Shown here piece after piece: positions 26,144 to 34,515 of a stretch of DNA of 64,000 nt. The notes under the pieces were generated by a model. The model was not told where the DNA came from. It saw nothing but the letters and a program-made list of their open reading frames with translations, and ran no database searches. Every line of letters begins with the position of its first letter. Positions within the stretch are counted from its first letter, which is position 1. This DNA is from Marivibrio sp040218065 (lineage in GTDB: Bacteria; Pseudomonadota; Alphaproteobacteria; UBA8366; Aestuariispiraceae): assembly GCF_040218065.1 (NCBI RefSeq), contig NZ_JAVJQE010000004.1, positions 62,001-126,000 of the forward strand. Reading direction: 5' to 3'. Made by a program: the position numbers and the translations under genes.

Positions 26144-27223
26144 TCAATTGCGCTCCAACTGGCGCTTCGCGCGCTCCCACTCGGCGACGTACCATTCGCA
26201 GTAGCGCTTGTAGCCGACCTCGAGCGGCCAATCGGGGACGAAGCCGAGCTCCTTGTGCGCGCGCTCGATCGACAGGGTGCCGCGGATCGGCTTGTCGGCC
26301 GCGCGCGGGCGCTCCTCCAGGATCGCGTCGGGGACGACGTCCTTCACGATGCCGGCGAGCTCCGCGATCGTCCGGGCGTTGCCGTAGGTGATGTTGAAGG
26401 TCGACGATTTGTCCGGCCCGTCGTGCAGCGCCAGCGCCCGGACCATGCCCTGCACCAGATCCTCGATATAGGTGAAGTCGAGCTTGCCGTCGCCGCCGCC
26501 CTCCAGCAGCAGCGGCTTGCCGGTCAGCGCGTTCTCGATGAAGGCCTGACTGACGCGCCGCGAGATGCAGCGCTCGCCGTAAAGCGCGGAGGGGCGGATC
26601 ACCGTCGTGCCCACGCCATACTGCGTGCGGTAGGTGCGCACCAGCCGCTCGCCCATGAACTTGGCGTTGGCGTAGATGCCTTCGGGCCGCGGGAAGGTGG
26701 TCTCGTCGACCTGATCCCCTTCGAAATCGCCGTAGACGGTGGAGGAGGAGAGGAACATCACCTGATTGATCGCGTCCGTGCGCGGACGCACCAGCTCCAA
26801 CACGTTGCGCAGCGTGATCAGCTGCAGATCGAAGGTCAGTCCCGGCTCCTGCTTGGCGTCGACGGCGGATGCGATGGCCGCCAGATGGACGACCTTGGTT
26901 GGGCGCACGTCCTCGAACACCCGGCCGAGGTCGGCCAGCAGGCGCGCGTCGCAATTGATCAGCCGCACGCCGGCCTCGCGCAGCAGATCGAAGCGCGACA
27001 GCAGAAAATGCTGGTAGGCCTGACGCTGCACCGCGTCGCGCGGGCCTTCGAAGCTGTTCTCGATCAGGCTGTTGACCATGAGGTTGTCGGCGATCGCCAC
27101 CTCCGCGCCCATCTCGGCGAGGCCGAGAGCGAGGTTGTGGCCGATGAAGCCGGCGCCGCCGATCAGCAGGATGCGCTGACCCGTCAGCTTGGGCTTCAGG
27201 CTGTCGAAGGGAATGTGGCTCAT
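26144..27223 (-). CDS. NAD-dependent sugar epimerase/dehydratase (extended SDR)
   Basis: The 359-residue protein has the Rossmann start ILLIGGAGFIGHNLALGLAE and the extended-SDR active site. The active site is Ser/Thr in FLSSSTVYGDFEGDQ and the Tyr-x-x-x-Lys as YANAKFMGERL near residue 184. TVIRPSALYGERC supports sugar-nucleotide binding. Enzymes like this change stereochemistry or remove water from NDP-sugars such as UDP-glucose, UDP-GlcNAc or GDP-mannose; the exact one is not predictable. It stands between the DegT aminotransferase and the SpsF-like transferase, so it likely supplies an intermediate of the same modified sugar. Confidence 0.85.
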   Translation of the reverse strand: MSHIPFDSLKPKLTGQRILLIGGAGFIGHNLALGLAEMGAEVAIADNLMVNSLIENSFEGPRDAVQRQAYQHFLLSRFDLLREAGVRLINCDARLLADLGRVFEDVRPTKVVHLAAIASAVDAKQEPGLTFDLQLITLRNVLELVRPRTDAINQVMFLSSSTVYGDFEGDQVDETTFPRPEGIYANAKFMGERLVRTYRTQYGVGTTVIRPSALYGERCISRRVSQAFIENALTGKPLLLEGGGDGKLDFTYIEDLVQGMVRALALHDGPDKSSTFNITYGNARTIAELAGIVKDVVPDAILEERPRAADKPIRGTLSIERAHKELGFVPDWPLEVGYKRYCEWYVAEWERAKRQLERN

Positions 27224-27250
27224 CTCAACCCTGGCTCCTTCTGGATCGGT

Positions 27251-28399
27251 CTAGCGAGCGTCGTCGTAGGCGGCCCTGAAGGCGTCGGCGATTCTGCCGG
27301 CGCCCTCCTCGCCCAGATGCGGGCCGACCGGCAGGGAGATCGTCTGATCCGCCAGCCACTCGGCCACAGGGAAGTCGCCGCGACGATAGCCGTATTTCTC
27401 TGAATAATAGGTAAAGAGCGGCACCGGCCCGGGATAATGGATCGAGCTGCCGATCCCGCGCGCCTTCAGCCCGTCGACGACCTTGTCGCGATCGACCGAC
27501 CCGTCGCGCGGCAGCACGGCGTTCAGGCAATAGAAGCTGGACCGCGCGGGGCCGTGCTCCAACGGGAACGCCGTCACCCCGTCGATCTCGGACAGCGCGG
27601 CGTGCAGCGTCTCGGCGTTCTTGGCCCGCGCCGCCATGAAGCCGTCCAACTGGTCGAGTTGTTTCAGCCCGACCGCGGCCTCCACCTCGCTCATCCGGTA
27701 GTTGAAGCCGAGCGCGTCGACGTCGTAGATCCCGGGCCGCGCCCGCTCGCCCAGCATGCGGTTGTAGCCGAAGGCGCGGCGCTTCCTCAGCTGCGTCGCC
27801 AGCTCTTCGTCGTCGGTCGTCACCATGCCCCCTTCGATCGAGGTCATGTGCTTCACCGGATAGAAGGAGAAGGCGCCGGCGAGGCCCAGCGTCCCGGCCT
27901 TCTTCGTGCCGTAGACCGCGTCCACCGCCAGCGCGCAATCCTCCAGCACGAAGGCGCCCTTCGCGGCCGCCGCCTCGTTGATCGCGTCCATCGCGCAGGG
28001 CAGGCCCAGGTAATGCACCGGCATGACCGCCTTCAGCGGCCCGTCGACGGCGGCCAGCAGGTCTGCGTCCATATTGCCGGTCGCGGGGTCGACGTCGACG
28101 AAGACGGGCTCCGCCCCCTGCAGCTCCACCACATGGGCGGTGGCCACATGGGTCATGGCGGGGACCGCCACCCGATCGCCCGGCCCGACGCCGTTTACGA
28201 ACAGCACCAGATGCAGGCCCGCCGTGCAGCTGGACACCGCCACCGCATGCTTCGCGCCGATGCGGGCTGCGAACGCCTCCTCGAAGGCGGGCGTCACTTG
28301 CCCATGCACCAGAATGCCGCTCTCCAGCACCTCGTTGACCGCGTCGAAGACGGGGCGGTCCAGCATGGGCTTGCCGAAGGGGATGGGGGCGTCGGTCAT
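27251..28399 (-). CDS. DegT/DnrJ/EryC1/StrS family sugar aminotransferase
   Basis: The 382-residue PLP enzyme transfers an amino group to a keto-sugar nucleotide. The family signature is present: PFGKPMLDRPVFDAV at the start, AVSSCTAGLHLVLFVNGVGPGDRV, VLEDCALAVDAVYG, and the PLP lysine in FSFYPVKHMTSIEGGM near residue 190. The ATG at 28399 begins the recognisable N-terminus; an upstream extension is noise. With the epimerase and Gfo/Idh/MocA genes it forms an amino-sugar pathway. The location beside flgK suggests flagellin glycosylation or a surface polysaccharide, but that is inference. Confidence 0.87.
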   Translation of the reverse strand: MTDAPIPFGKPMLDRPVFDAVNEVLESGILVHGQVTPAFEEAFAARIGAKHAVAVSSCTAGLHLVLFVNGVGPGDRVAVPAMTHVATAHVVELQGAEPVFVDVDPATGNMDADLLAAVDGPLKAVMPVHYLGLPCAMDAINEAAAAKGAFVLEDCALAVDAVYGTKKAGTLGLAGAFSFYPVKHMTSIEGGMVTTDDEELATQLRKRRAFGYNRMLGERARPGIYDVDALGFNYRMSEVEAAVGLKQLDQLDGFMAARAKNAETLHAALSEIDGVTAFPLEHGPARSSFYCLNAVLPRDGSVDRDKVVDGLKARGIGSSIHYPGPVPLFTYYSEKYGYRRGDFPVAEWLADQTISLPVGPHLGEEGAGRIADAFRAAYDDAR

Positions 28400-28696
28400 G
28401 AAGGAACCCGCATGATGATTATGGCTCTGCGGACCGTAGCAAGTTTCGCGCCGGTTGGAAGGGGGCGTCCGCGTCGTTCGGCGCTGCTCTGTCCCGGGGG
28501 GCCAGCGGCGCGCCGCCCCTAACGACGCCGCTTTCGCGGGCACGCGGGTCTTAAGAAACGGTCCAAGCGCCTGTCGTTCCGGCCGGAGAGCCGGGCCGAC
28601 CGGAGCCTAAGGCGCGCTCGGACACCGGTTGGCCCGGCTCACAGGCCGGGCCGACGAAGGAGATCGTCATTGTTTGAGCCGCCGATAAGACGGTCC
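28400..28696. other. Intergenic region with a GC-rich hairpin
   Basis: The 297-nt gap between the Gfo/Idh/MocA and DegT genes contains no supportable gene. One 8-bp stem (28631-28638 with 28645-28652, 6-nt loop) lies 45 nt past the Gfo/Idh/MocA stop. It has no T-run on either strand, so a terminator call is weak. I see no clear promoter for the DegT gene. Confidence 0.5.
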
Positions 28697-29692
28697 TCAG
28701 ACCTGCACCGCTCGCCCGCTCTCCGCGCTCTCCCACGCCGCGAGGCAGATTTTCATGACCTGGATCACGTCGCGGCCGGTGACCAGCGGCTCGTGGTCGC
28801 CGCGGATGGCGCCGATGAAATCGGGCAGCAGGTCGCCTTTCTCCATCGCGGGGTAGGGGACGTCGAAGGGCTCCTCGTCCTCCGGCGCGTCGCCGCGGTA
28901 GAGGCGCGCGGGGCCGTCGGCGTTCTCGAAGCTGAGCTGGGCGCCGTAGAGGTTGAGGCTGTGGAACTTGCGGCGCTGCGGGCCGAACAGCGTCGTGGAC
29001 TTGGCCAGCAGGTCGCTTTCGAAGCGCATCAGGACGCTCATCGTGTCCGGATATTTGAAGGCGCTCGATCGCGTCAGCTTCTTGGTCGCCATGGCCGTGA
29101 CCTCCACCACCTCCTCGCCCGCGATCCAGCGCATCAGGTCGATCAGATGGATGCCGCCGCCGTAGGCGACGCAGTAGAAGTCCATCTTGCCCCGCCAGCC
29201 CTCCGTGATCTTCCACAGGATCTGGTGGATGTAGTCGCCTTCCATATAGAAGAGATCGCCGAACTCGCCCCGCCGCACCATGTCGTGAACGGCCCGGAAA
29301 CGGGGACTCTGGCGCAGGATCAGGTTGGAGGAGAGCCGCTTGCCGGAGCGGGTCCAGGCGTCCTCCACCCGCTCCAACCCGACCCGGTCGAGGGCGATCG
29401 GCTTTTCGCAGAAGACGTGTTTGCCGGCCTCGAAGCAGGCGACCGCCTGCTCCACATGCGCGTCGTCGTAGGAGCAGATCGAGACCGCGTCGATCCCCGG
29501 ATCGTCGGCGATCGCGCGCCAGTCGGTATGACGCTCGGCGACGCCCTGGCGGTCGGCGACGGCGGCGAGGCGGTCGGCGTCGACGTCGCAGACGGCCTTA
29601 ACCGTGACGCCGGGGATCTGGCGATACCCGACGATATGGCGTTCGCCGACGCCCAGGCCGATGACGCCGACGGCGAGCGGTAGCGCGCTCAT
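28697..29692 (-). CDS. Gfo/Idh/MocA family oxidoreductase
   Basis: The 331-residue protein has the N-terminal Rossmann motif (GVIGLGVGERHIVGYR) and the family's EKPIALDRVGLE block containing Glu-Lys-Pro, in which Lys contacts NAD(P). A GGGIHLIDLMRWIAG segment with the catalytic-region His-Asp comes later. These enzymes oxidise or reduce sugar or inositol hydroxyls using NAD(P). It is the most upstream gene of the sugar cluster, 30 nt downstream of flgK on the same strand, so read-through from the flagellar operon is possible. I infer that it makes the keto-sugar used by the DegT aminotransferase, or a related precursor. Confidence 0.86.
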   Translation of the reverse strand: MSALPLAVGVIGLGVGERHIVGYRQIPGVTVKAVCDVDADRLAAVADRQGVAERHTDWRAIADDPGIDAVSICSYDDAHVEQAVACFEAGKHVFCEKPIALDRVGLERVEDAWTRSGKRLSSNLILRQSPRFRAVHDMVRRGEFGDLFYMEGDYIHQILWKITEGWRGKMDFYCVAYGGGIHLIDLMRWIAGEEVVEVTAMATKKLTRSSAFKYPDTMSVLMRFESDLLAKSTTLFGPQRRKFHSLNLYGAQLSFENADGPARLYRGDAPEDEEPFDVPYPAMEKGDLLPDFIGAIRGDHEPLVTGRDVIQVMKICLAAWESAESGRAVQV

Positions 29693-29722
29693 AAGGCCCT
29701 CCGAAGTCCGCGCGGCCCCGTC

Positions 29723-31723
29723 TTATCGAACCGCCGCCTCCAAGCTTTGCAGCATCTGATTGACGCTGTCGATCACCCGGGCGGAGGCTGCGTAGGAGTT
29801 CTGGAGCACCGTGAGCCGGGCCATTTCTTCGTCGATGCTGACGCCCACTTCGTCGCGCAGCGCCTGTTTGAGGTCGGAGCGCAGCGTTTCGCTCTCGCCG
29901 GCGAGCTGGTTGGCGCGCTCGGCCTGCTTGACCACGTCGACGATCACGCCGTTGGCGAGTCCGGTGTAGGTTTCGTTGGTGAGCCGCAGGGACGAGCCGT
30001 TCAGATCCCGCGTCGCGCCGTTGAGCGAGCGCAGGACCTCGGTGCCCGAGAGTTGCTTCACGGTCTCCGCTCCGGTGGTCAGCAGCGGGTTCACCTGCAG
30101 GTTTGTGCGCGAGACGCTGGTCGGATTCGTCCCGGTTTCGACCTGGAAGAAGGCGTCGGCCTCTCCCGTGCGGGCGTCGGCGTTGGCGAGGCCGAGGCCG
30201 GTCAGCGGCGTGCCGGCGGTGTTGGCCAGCGTCACCGCTTCGCCGTTGGTCGAGGTGATCTCGAGCTGTCCGTCCTCGCTGAGGCGGGCCTTAACGTTGG
30301 TGAGCGCGTTCAAGTTCACCAGCGCGGAGGCGACCGTATCGCCGGTGTTGATGGTCACCGCCTGCGCGCCGGAGCCGTCGTTGACGTTGATCGTGAAGGT
30401 TCCGGCCTGCGCCGCCGAGAAGGTCGACGTCGTGTCCGTGAAAGTGGACGTGCTGCGGGAGGTCGGGGAGGCGAACTGATAGGCGTTGGCGAAGGTCTGC
30501 GGCTCGCGCAAGCTGGCGCTGGAGAGGCCGAGGCCGCTGAGCGGCGTGCCCGCGACGTTGGCCAGCGTCAGCGGCGTGCCCGCGGTCGATGCGATTTCCA
30601 GCGTGCCGTAGCTGGTGAGGCGCGCCCGCGCGCCGGAGATCGCGTTGACCGCGGTGACGACGTCCTGAACGGTCGTCGCGCCGCCGATCACGACGTTGGT
30701 CGTCCCCGCCCCGACGTCGATCGAGAAGGTGCCCTGCTGCGCCGCCGTGAAGGTGGAGGTCAGCGCGGAGAAGGTGGAGGAGCTCTGATCCGCGGCCGTC
30801 GCGTCGTCGACCAGCGCGTAGGCGACCTCGTCCAGATGGTTGCGCAGCTTCTGTAACGCGCCCAGGCCGTTCGCGCTGCCGTCTTCGGCGGTCTGATCGG
30901 TGCGGACGAAGTTGATCAAGGCGCGCAATTCGCCGTCCGGCAGTTGCCCGCCGGTCACCAGATCGCTGCTGGGCGAGCCGGACTTGGTCAATTCCCGCGT
31001 CGCCGAGTTCCAGGTGAAGGTGCTGGCCGAGCGGTCGGTCAGGTCGAGGCCGCTGGTCGTGTAGACGGAGATCGAACCGTCCTCGCGCTCGAAGGTGCGG
31101 ATGTCGATCAGGCCGGAGACGGTCTCCAGTTGCTGATCGCGCAGGTTCTCCAGCTGTGAGGTCGGCGTGCCGCGCGACTTGTCCCTGACGATGGCGTTGT
31201 TCAGCCGGTCGACCTCGCCGAGCGCCGTGTTCAGACGCGTGACGGTGTCGGCGATGTCGGTCAGCACCTGCGTTTCGATCAGGTCGAGCCCGTCGGAGAC
31301 GCGCTGTAGTTCGTTCACGATGCTTTCGCCCGACAGGATGATCTGATCCGCGGCGGCGTCAGACTCCGGAGCGGCCTCGAACGCCTTCCAGGCGGTCTTG
31401 AACCGCTCGAAGGCGTCCCCGAGCGGGGTGTTGGAGTTGATCGTGCCGGTGAGCTGCTCGATCTCTTGATAGAGACGATTGCGCGTCGCGTTCGATTCCG
31501 CGTCCGCCGTCTGGCTGAACAGATCGCGTTGCAGGCCGTCGTTCGCGATGCGTCGGATGTCGGCGATCCGCACGCCCCCGGTCTGGAGATTCTCGAAATT
31601 CTCCTCACGGCGGTTGTAGTTCGGGTTGTTGGCGTTCGCGACATTGTCCGAGACGGTGCGAACGGCCGTATTCAGGGCGTTGATCGACGTGACCGCGACG
31701 CCAAGGGCTCCGAACAGCGACAT
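29723..31723 (-). CDS. flgK: Flagellar hook-associated protein FlgK (with two tandem inserted repeats)
   Basis: FlgK joins the hook to the filament and is exported by the flagellar type III apparatus. The 666-residue protein has the N-terminal rod/hook motif SVSDNVANANNPNYNRRE (about 25-40) and the matching C-terminal coil with QNSYAASARVIDSVNQMLQSL. The central D2/D3 region holds two related segments at about 316-401 and 425-512. Each runs ...STFTAAQQGTF..., then ...AGTPLTLANVAGTPLSGLGL or a close copy, and looks like a flagellin-hook-IN-type domain duplicated in tandem. It follows flgN, with an 87-nt gap, as the last gene of a flgI-flgJ-flgN-flgK run. The start is the ATG at 31723 after GGAGGC. 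Confidence 0.9.
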   Translation of the reverse strand: MSLFGALGVAVTSINALNTAVRTVSDNVANANNPNYNRREENFENLQTGGVRIADIRRIANDGLQRDLFSQTADAESNATRNRLYQEIEQLTGTINSNTPLGDAFERFKTAWKAFEAAPESDAAADQIILSGESIVNELQRVSDGLDLIETQVLTDIADTVTRLNTALGEVDRLNNAIVRDKSRGTPTSQLENLRDQQLETVSGLIDIRTFEREDGSISVYTTSGLDLTDRSASTFTWNSATRELTKSGSPSSDLVTGGQLPDGELRALINFVRTDQTAEDGSANGLGALQKLRNHLDEVAYALVDDATAADQSSSTFSALTSTFTAAQQGTFSIDVGAGTTNVVIGGATTVQDVVTAVNAISGARARLTSYGTLEIASTAGTPLTLANVAGTPLSGLGLSSASLREPQTFANAYQFASPTSRSTSTFTDTTSTFSAAQAGTFTINVNDGSGAQAVTINTGDTVASALVNLNALTNVKARLSEDGQLEITSTNGEAVTLANTAGTPLTGLGLANADARTGEADAFFQVETGTNPTSVSRTNLQVNPLLTTGAETVKQLSGTEVLRSLNGATRDLNGSSLRLTNETYTGLANGVIVDVVKQAERANQLAGESETLRSDLKQALRDEVGVSIDEEMARLTVLQNSYAASARVIDSVNQMLQSLEAAVR

Positions 31724-31810
31724 GGCTTCTGCCTCCTTCCAAGGCCGGCCGTCGGCGCGCGGGGCTTCTGCCCAGAAGACGCGCGGACGGCCTGATCTCC
31801 CAAGCCGCCG

Positions 31811-32242
31811 TCAGCAGCTCCGATTGAGCGCGACGGGGGCGGACCGGGCGCCGGCGTCGCGGCTGGCGCCGCTCTGGCCGTAGCCCTCGACATGGCCGGC
31901 CGCCTTGCGGGCGGCGTCGGCGATATGGTCGACGATGCGCTGGCTCGCCTGGGCGGCCAGTTTCAGCTTGCGCTCGTTGATCTTGGCCAGATCCTCGAAC
32001 CGGGTTCCGACCTCTTTCAGGCGCGCCTTCAACTCCGGCTCCAGCGCGGCGGCGAAGTCGTTGTCGTTCGCCAGCGCATGCACCTGCTCTTCGTAGAGCT
32101 TGAAGAGCGCCTGTTTCTCCTCGATCACCGGGCCAAGCTCGCGCGAGCGCGGGCGCTCCAGGAGGGCGTTCTCGCGCTCAAGCAGATCGACCAGATCCTC
32201 CATCAACCCGATCAGGTTGTGGGCGCGTACGGTGGGGTTCAT
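31811..32242 (-). CDS. FlgN-like flagellar export chaperone
   Basis: A 143-residue, mostly helical protein (about 20 leucines or isoleucines in heptad-like runs, residues 8-105). It fits FlgN, the cytoplasmic chaperone that protects FlgK and FlgL before export. The segments LMEDLVDLLERENALLERPRS and FKLYEEQVHALAND resemble FlgN family members, and position next to flgK is strong support. It overlaps the rod protein gene by 4 nt (ATGA), giving translational coupling. The last 30 residues are low-complexity. The assignment is by length, helicity and context, because FlgN diverges widely. Confidence 0.72.
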   Translation of the reverse strand: MNPTVRAHNLIGLMEDLVDLLERENALLERPRSRELGPVIEEKQALFKLYEEQVHALANDNDFAAALEPELKARLKEVGTRFEDLAKINERKLKLAAQASQRIVDHIADAARKAAGHVEGYGQSGASRDAGARSAPVALNRSC

Positions 32243-32583
32243 TGCTGGCTCTCCTGCATTTTCAGGATTTCGCTCATGATCTTGTCGGCGAGTCCGACGC
32301 CGCCCGACCGGGCCAGCATCTGCCCGTACTCGTCGACCAGCATGTCGCGGTTGATCGCCTCCGCCTGACCGCCGCCGAAGGGGCCGTCGGCGTCGATCTC
32401 GTCGAACATCGGTTTCAGCATCTGGGTCAGGAACACAGCCTCGAAGTCGACCGCCGCCTCGCGCGCCTTGGCGACGAGCGTCGGGTCGGCGCCGTCGCGG
32501 GCCGCGCCCATCGTCATCGATCCGGGCGCGGCGGCGGCGGAGGCCGCCAGCCGGCTGGTCATCAGGGTGTCGGCTGCGTTCAT
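32239..32583 (-). CDS. FlgJ-type rod-binding protein (without muramidase domain)
   Basis: The 114-residue protein matches the short alphaproteobacterial FlgJ/CheL form that caps rod growth but lacks the glucosaminidase domain of enteric FlgJ. The family motif is seen in EAAVDFEAVFLTQMLKPMFDEI, with DMLVDEYGQMLARSGGVGLADKIMSEI later. It should act in the periplasm beneath the growing rod. The start lies 3 nt after the flgI stop on the minus strand. The gene overlaps flgN by 4 nt, so all three are probably one transcript. Confidence 0.85.
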   Translation of the reverse strand: MNAADTLMTSRLAASAAAAPGSMTMGAARDGADPTLVAKAREAAVDFEAVFLTQMLKPMFDEIDADGPFGGGQAEAINRDMLVDEYGQMLARSGGVGLADKIMSEILKMQESQQ

Positions 32584-32586
32584 CTC

Positions 32587-33744
32587 TTACATCACCTCGA
32601 TTTCGGCCTGCAGGGCGCCGGACGCCTTAATCGCCTGGAGGATGGTGATCATGTCGCGCGGCCCGACGCCGAGCGCGTTGAGGCCGTTGACCAGCTCCTG
32701 AAGGCTGACGCCGGTCTCCAACACGCCGAGACGGCGATCCTCGTCTTCGTCGATCTCGATCTCGGTGCGCGGGACCTCAACCGTCTCGCCGGTGTTGGAG
32801 AAGGGTTGGGGTTGGCTGACCTGCGGGGTTTCGGTGATCCGGATCGTCAGGTTGCCCTGGGCGATCGCGACGCGGCTGATGCGCACATTCTCGCCCATCA
32901 CGATGACGCCGGACTGCTCGTCGATCACCACCTTCGCCATCAGGTCCGGCTCGACCCGCAGCTGTTCGATGTCGGTCAGCATCTCGACCAGGCGGCCGCC
33001 GTAGCTTTCCGGGAGAGTGACTTGAACCGTGGTGGGATCGAGCACGCGGCTCGTCTCGACCCCGATGAAGGCGTTGATGGCGCGGCTGACCCGGCGGGCG
33101 GTCGTGAAGTCGGGATTGCGCAGCGCCAGCTTGACGCTGCGCATGCCCTCCAGCTCGAAGGGGATTTCACGCTCGATGATTGCGCCGTTGGCGATGCGCC
33201 CGGCGGTGGGCACGCCTTTGACCACCGTCTCGGCCGCGCCCTGCGCCTCGAAGCCGCCGACGGCCAGCGAGCCTTGCGCGACGGCGTAGACTTCGCCGTC
33301 CGCGCCCAATAGCGGCGTCACCAGCAGCAGCCCGCCCAGCAGGCTGTCCGCGTCGCCCAGCGCCGAGACGTTGACGTCGATCCGGCTGCCCTGGCGCGCG
33401 AAGGGGGGCAGGGTGGCGGTCACCATCACGGCGGCCACATTGTCGGCGTCCAGATTGTCGTCGCGGGCGTTGACGCCCAGACGCTCCAGCATGCCGATCA
33501 GGCTTTCCTGTGTGAACACCGCGCTGTCGAGAGAATCGCCCGTCCCGTTGAGGCCGACGACCAGCCCGTAGCCGATCAGCATGTTGTCTCGCACGCCTTC
33601 GACGTCGACGATGTCCTTGATGCGCGACTGCGCGGTCGCGTCGTCCGCGAAAAGCGGCGTCGCGATCAGCGCGGCGGCGGTCGCGACCGCCCCGAGCGCC
33701 CGCCGCGCCTGACCGATTCTCTCGAATAGGGTCCGTCTCAGCAT
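32587..33744 (-). CDS. flgI: Flagellar P-ring protein FlgI
   Basis: FlgI makes the peptidoglycan-layer ring around the flagellar rod. The 385-residue precursor has a Sec signal peptide (about 1-38, hydrophobic core ALGAVATAAALIATPLF, cleavage probably after an Ala near 38). The family motifs follow: RIKDIVDVEGVRDNMLIGYGLVVGLNGTGDSL near the mature start, TLPPFARQGSRIDVNVSALGDADSLLGG and GPRDMITILQAIKASGALQAEIEVM at the end. The ATG at 33744 is preferred because GAGGGAGAG sits immediately upstream. A further ATG 21 nt earlier has no ribosome site. A sigma-54-type promoter sits about 40-55 nt before the ATG, and fliX is transcribed the other way. Confidence 0.95.
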   Translation of the reverse strand: MLRRTLFERIGQARRALGAVATAAALIATPLFADDATAQSRIKDIVDVEGVRDNMLIGYGLVVGLNGTGDSLDSAVFTQESLIGMLERLGVNARDDNLDADNVAAVMVTATLPPFARQGSRIDVNVSALGDADSLLGGLLLVTPLLGADGEVYAVAQGSLAVGGFEAQGAAETVVKGVPTAGRIANGAIIEREIPFELEGMRSVKLALRNPDFTTARRVSRAINAFIGVETSRVLDPTTVQVTLPESYGGRLVEMLTDIEQLRVEPDLMAKVVIDEQSGVIVMGENVRISRVAIAQGNLTIRITETPQVSQPQPFSNTGETVEVPRTEIEIDEDEDRRLGVLETGVSLQELVNGLNALGVGPRDMITILQAIKASGALQAEIEVM

Positions 33745-33782
33745 CTCTCTCTCCCTCGGACGCATCCGTCCGGCGTTATCTA

Positions 33783-33798
33783 TGCGAAGATCGTGCCA
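33783..33798 (-). promoter_or_regulatory. Sigma-54-type (-24/-12) promoter for flgI operon
   Basis: On the minus strand the sequence TGGCACGATCTTCGCA spans 33798 to 33783. It matches the sigma-54 consensus TGGCAC-N5-TTGCA with the invariant GG and GC exactly 10 nt apart; only TTGC versus TCGC differs. Transcription would start around 33773, 29 nt before the flgI ATG. In Caulobacter the flagellar class III genes, including basal body genes, use sigma-54 with FlbD, and FliX acts on FlbD. Having fliX divergent here fits that circuit. No enhancer (ftr) site was identified. Confidence 0.7.
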
Positions 33799-33930
33799 GC
33801 CCGGAAGGGGCTGTAATTTGCTGAAAAACGGCTATTTTCTTGAACGACGTCGTGCGACGGCGGCAGGATTTTCCCCGCCCGACGGCGCGCCCTGTTTCAA
33901 GCGCCCGGGAAAGCGCGTAGGATTTGACCC

Positions 33931-34383
33931 ATGAAGATCGACGGTCCCAACAACGCCGGCAAAGCCGGCGCCGCCAAGAAAGCGAAGAAAAGCGGTCACG
34001 CCGGCGGTCCCGCTTTCGCCGACACGTTGCGCGGCGGCGGCGATCGCGCCGAGGGCGTCGACCGGGCGGCCGGCGCGCCGGGCGGCGGCGTCGGGGCGGT
34101 TTCCTCGATTGATTTGCTGTTGGCGGTGCAGGGCGTCGGCGACGCGACGGACGACCAGCCCAAGCGCCAACGCGCGACGGAGTGGGGGGCGAGCCTGCTC
34201 GACCGTCTCGACGACGTCCGCCTCGCGCTTCTTTCGGGCAGGTTGTCGCCGGATCGGCTGCAGGCCCTGCGCGACGCGCTGCAACGCGAGCGCGAACAGG
34301 CGCGTGATCCGAACCTTGCCGCCGTGCTCAAGGACATCGAGCTGCGCGCCCGCGTGGAGCTTGCGAAACTGTCGCAACGCTGA
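33931..34383 (+). CDS. fliX: Flagellar assembly regulator FliX
   Basis: FliX is an alphaproteobacterial regulator that, in Caulobacter, links early flagellar assembly to activation of sigma-54 genes through FlbD. The 150-residue protein has a basic, Gly/Ala-rich N-terminus. The conserved core follows: SSIDLLLAVQGVGD, ATEWGASLLDRLDDVRLALLSGRLSPDRLQALR and DPNLAAVLKDIELRARVELAKL. It begins at 33931, divergent from flgI with a 186-nt shared regulatory gap, the arrangement known from Caulobacter. Presence of FliX is a good alphaproteobacterial marker. Confidence 0.9.
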   Translation: MKIDGPNNAGKAGAAKKAKKSGHAGGPAFADTLRGGGDRAEGVDRAAGAPGGGVGAVSSIDLLLAVQGVGDATDDQPKRQRATEWGASLLDRLDDVRLALLSGRLSPDRLQALRDALQREREQARDPNLAAVLKDIELRARVELAKLSQR

Positions 34384-34431
34384 GCGCGCCGCAGGCGGCT
34401 AGGCGCCCGAAATCTTTACCGAAAAAACACG

Positions 34432-34460
34432 TTGTATCGCATGCGGCTTGGCCTTATAAG
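34432..34460 (+). promoter_or_regulatory. Sigma-70 promoter for dksA
   Basis: TTGTAT (34432-34437), a 17-nt spacer and TATAAG (34455-34460) form a good housekeeping promoter. The predicted start near 34467 leaves a roughly 50-nt leader to the dksA ATG. Because the first in-frame ATG of this open frame (34432) would lie inside the -35 element, the true start must be downstream. Confidence 0.6.
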
Positions 34461-34515
34461 CGCCTCGCGCGGTGCAACCGACACGTTCGATCTTGCGATC
34501 TTGCTGGAGTGTCGA

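Noticed and set aside
28551..28696. Terminator after the Gfo/Idh/MocA gene
   Set aside because: The hairpin at 28631-28652 has no T-tract, so it is listed only as a structure in the gap.
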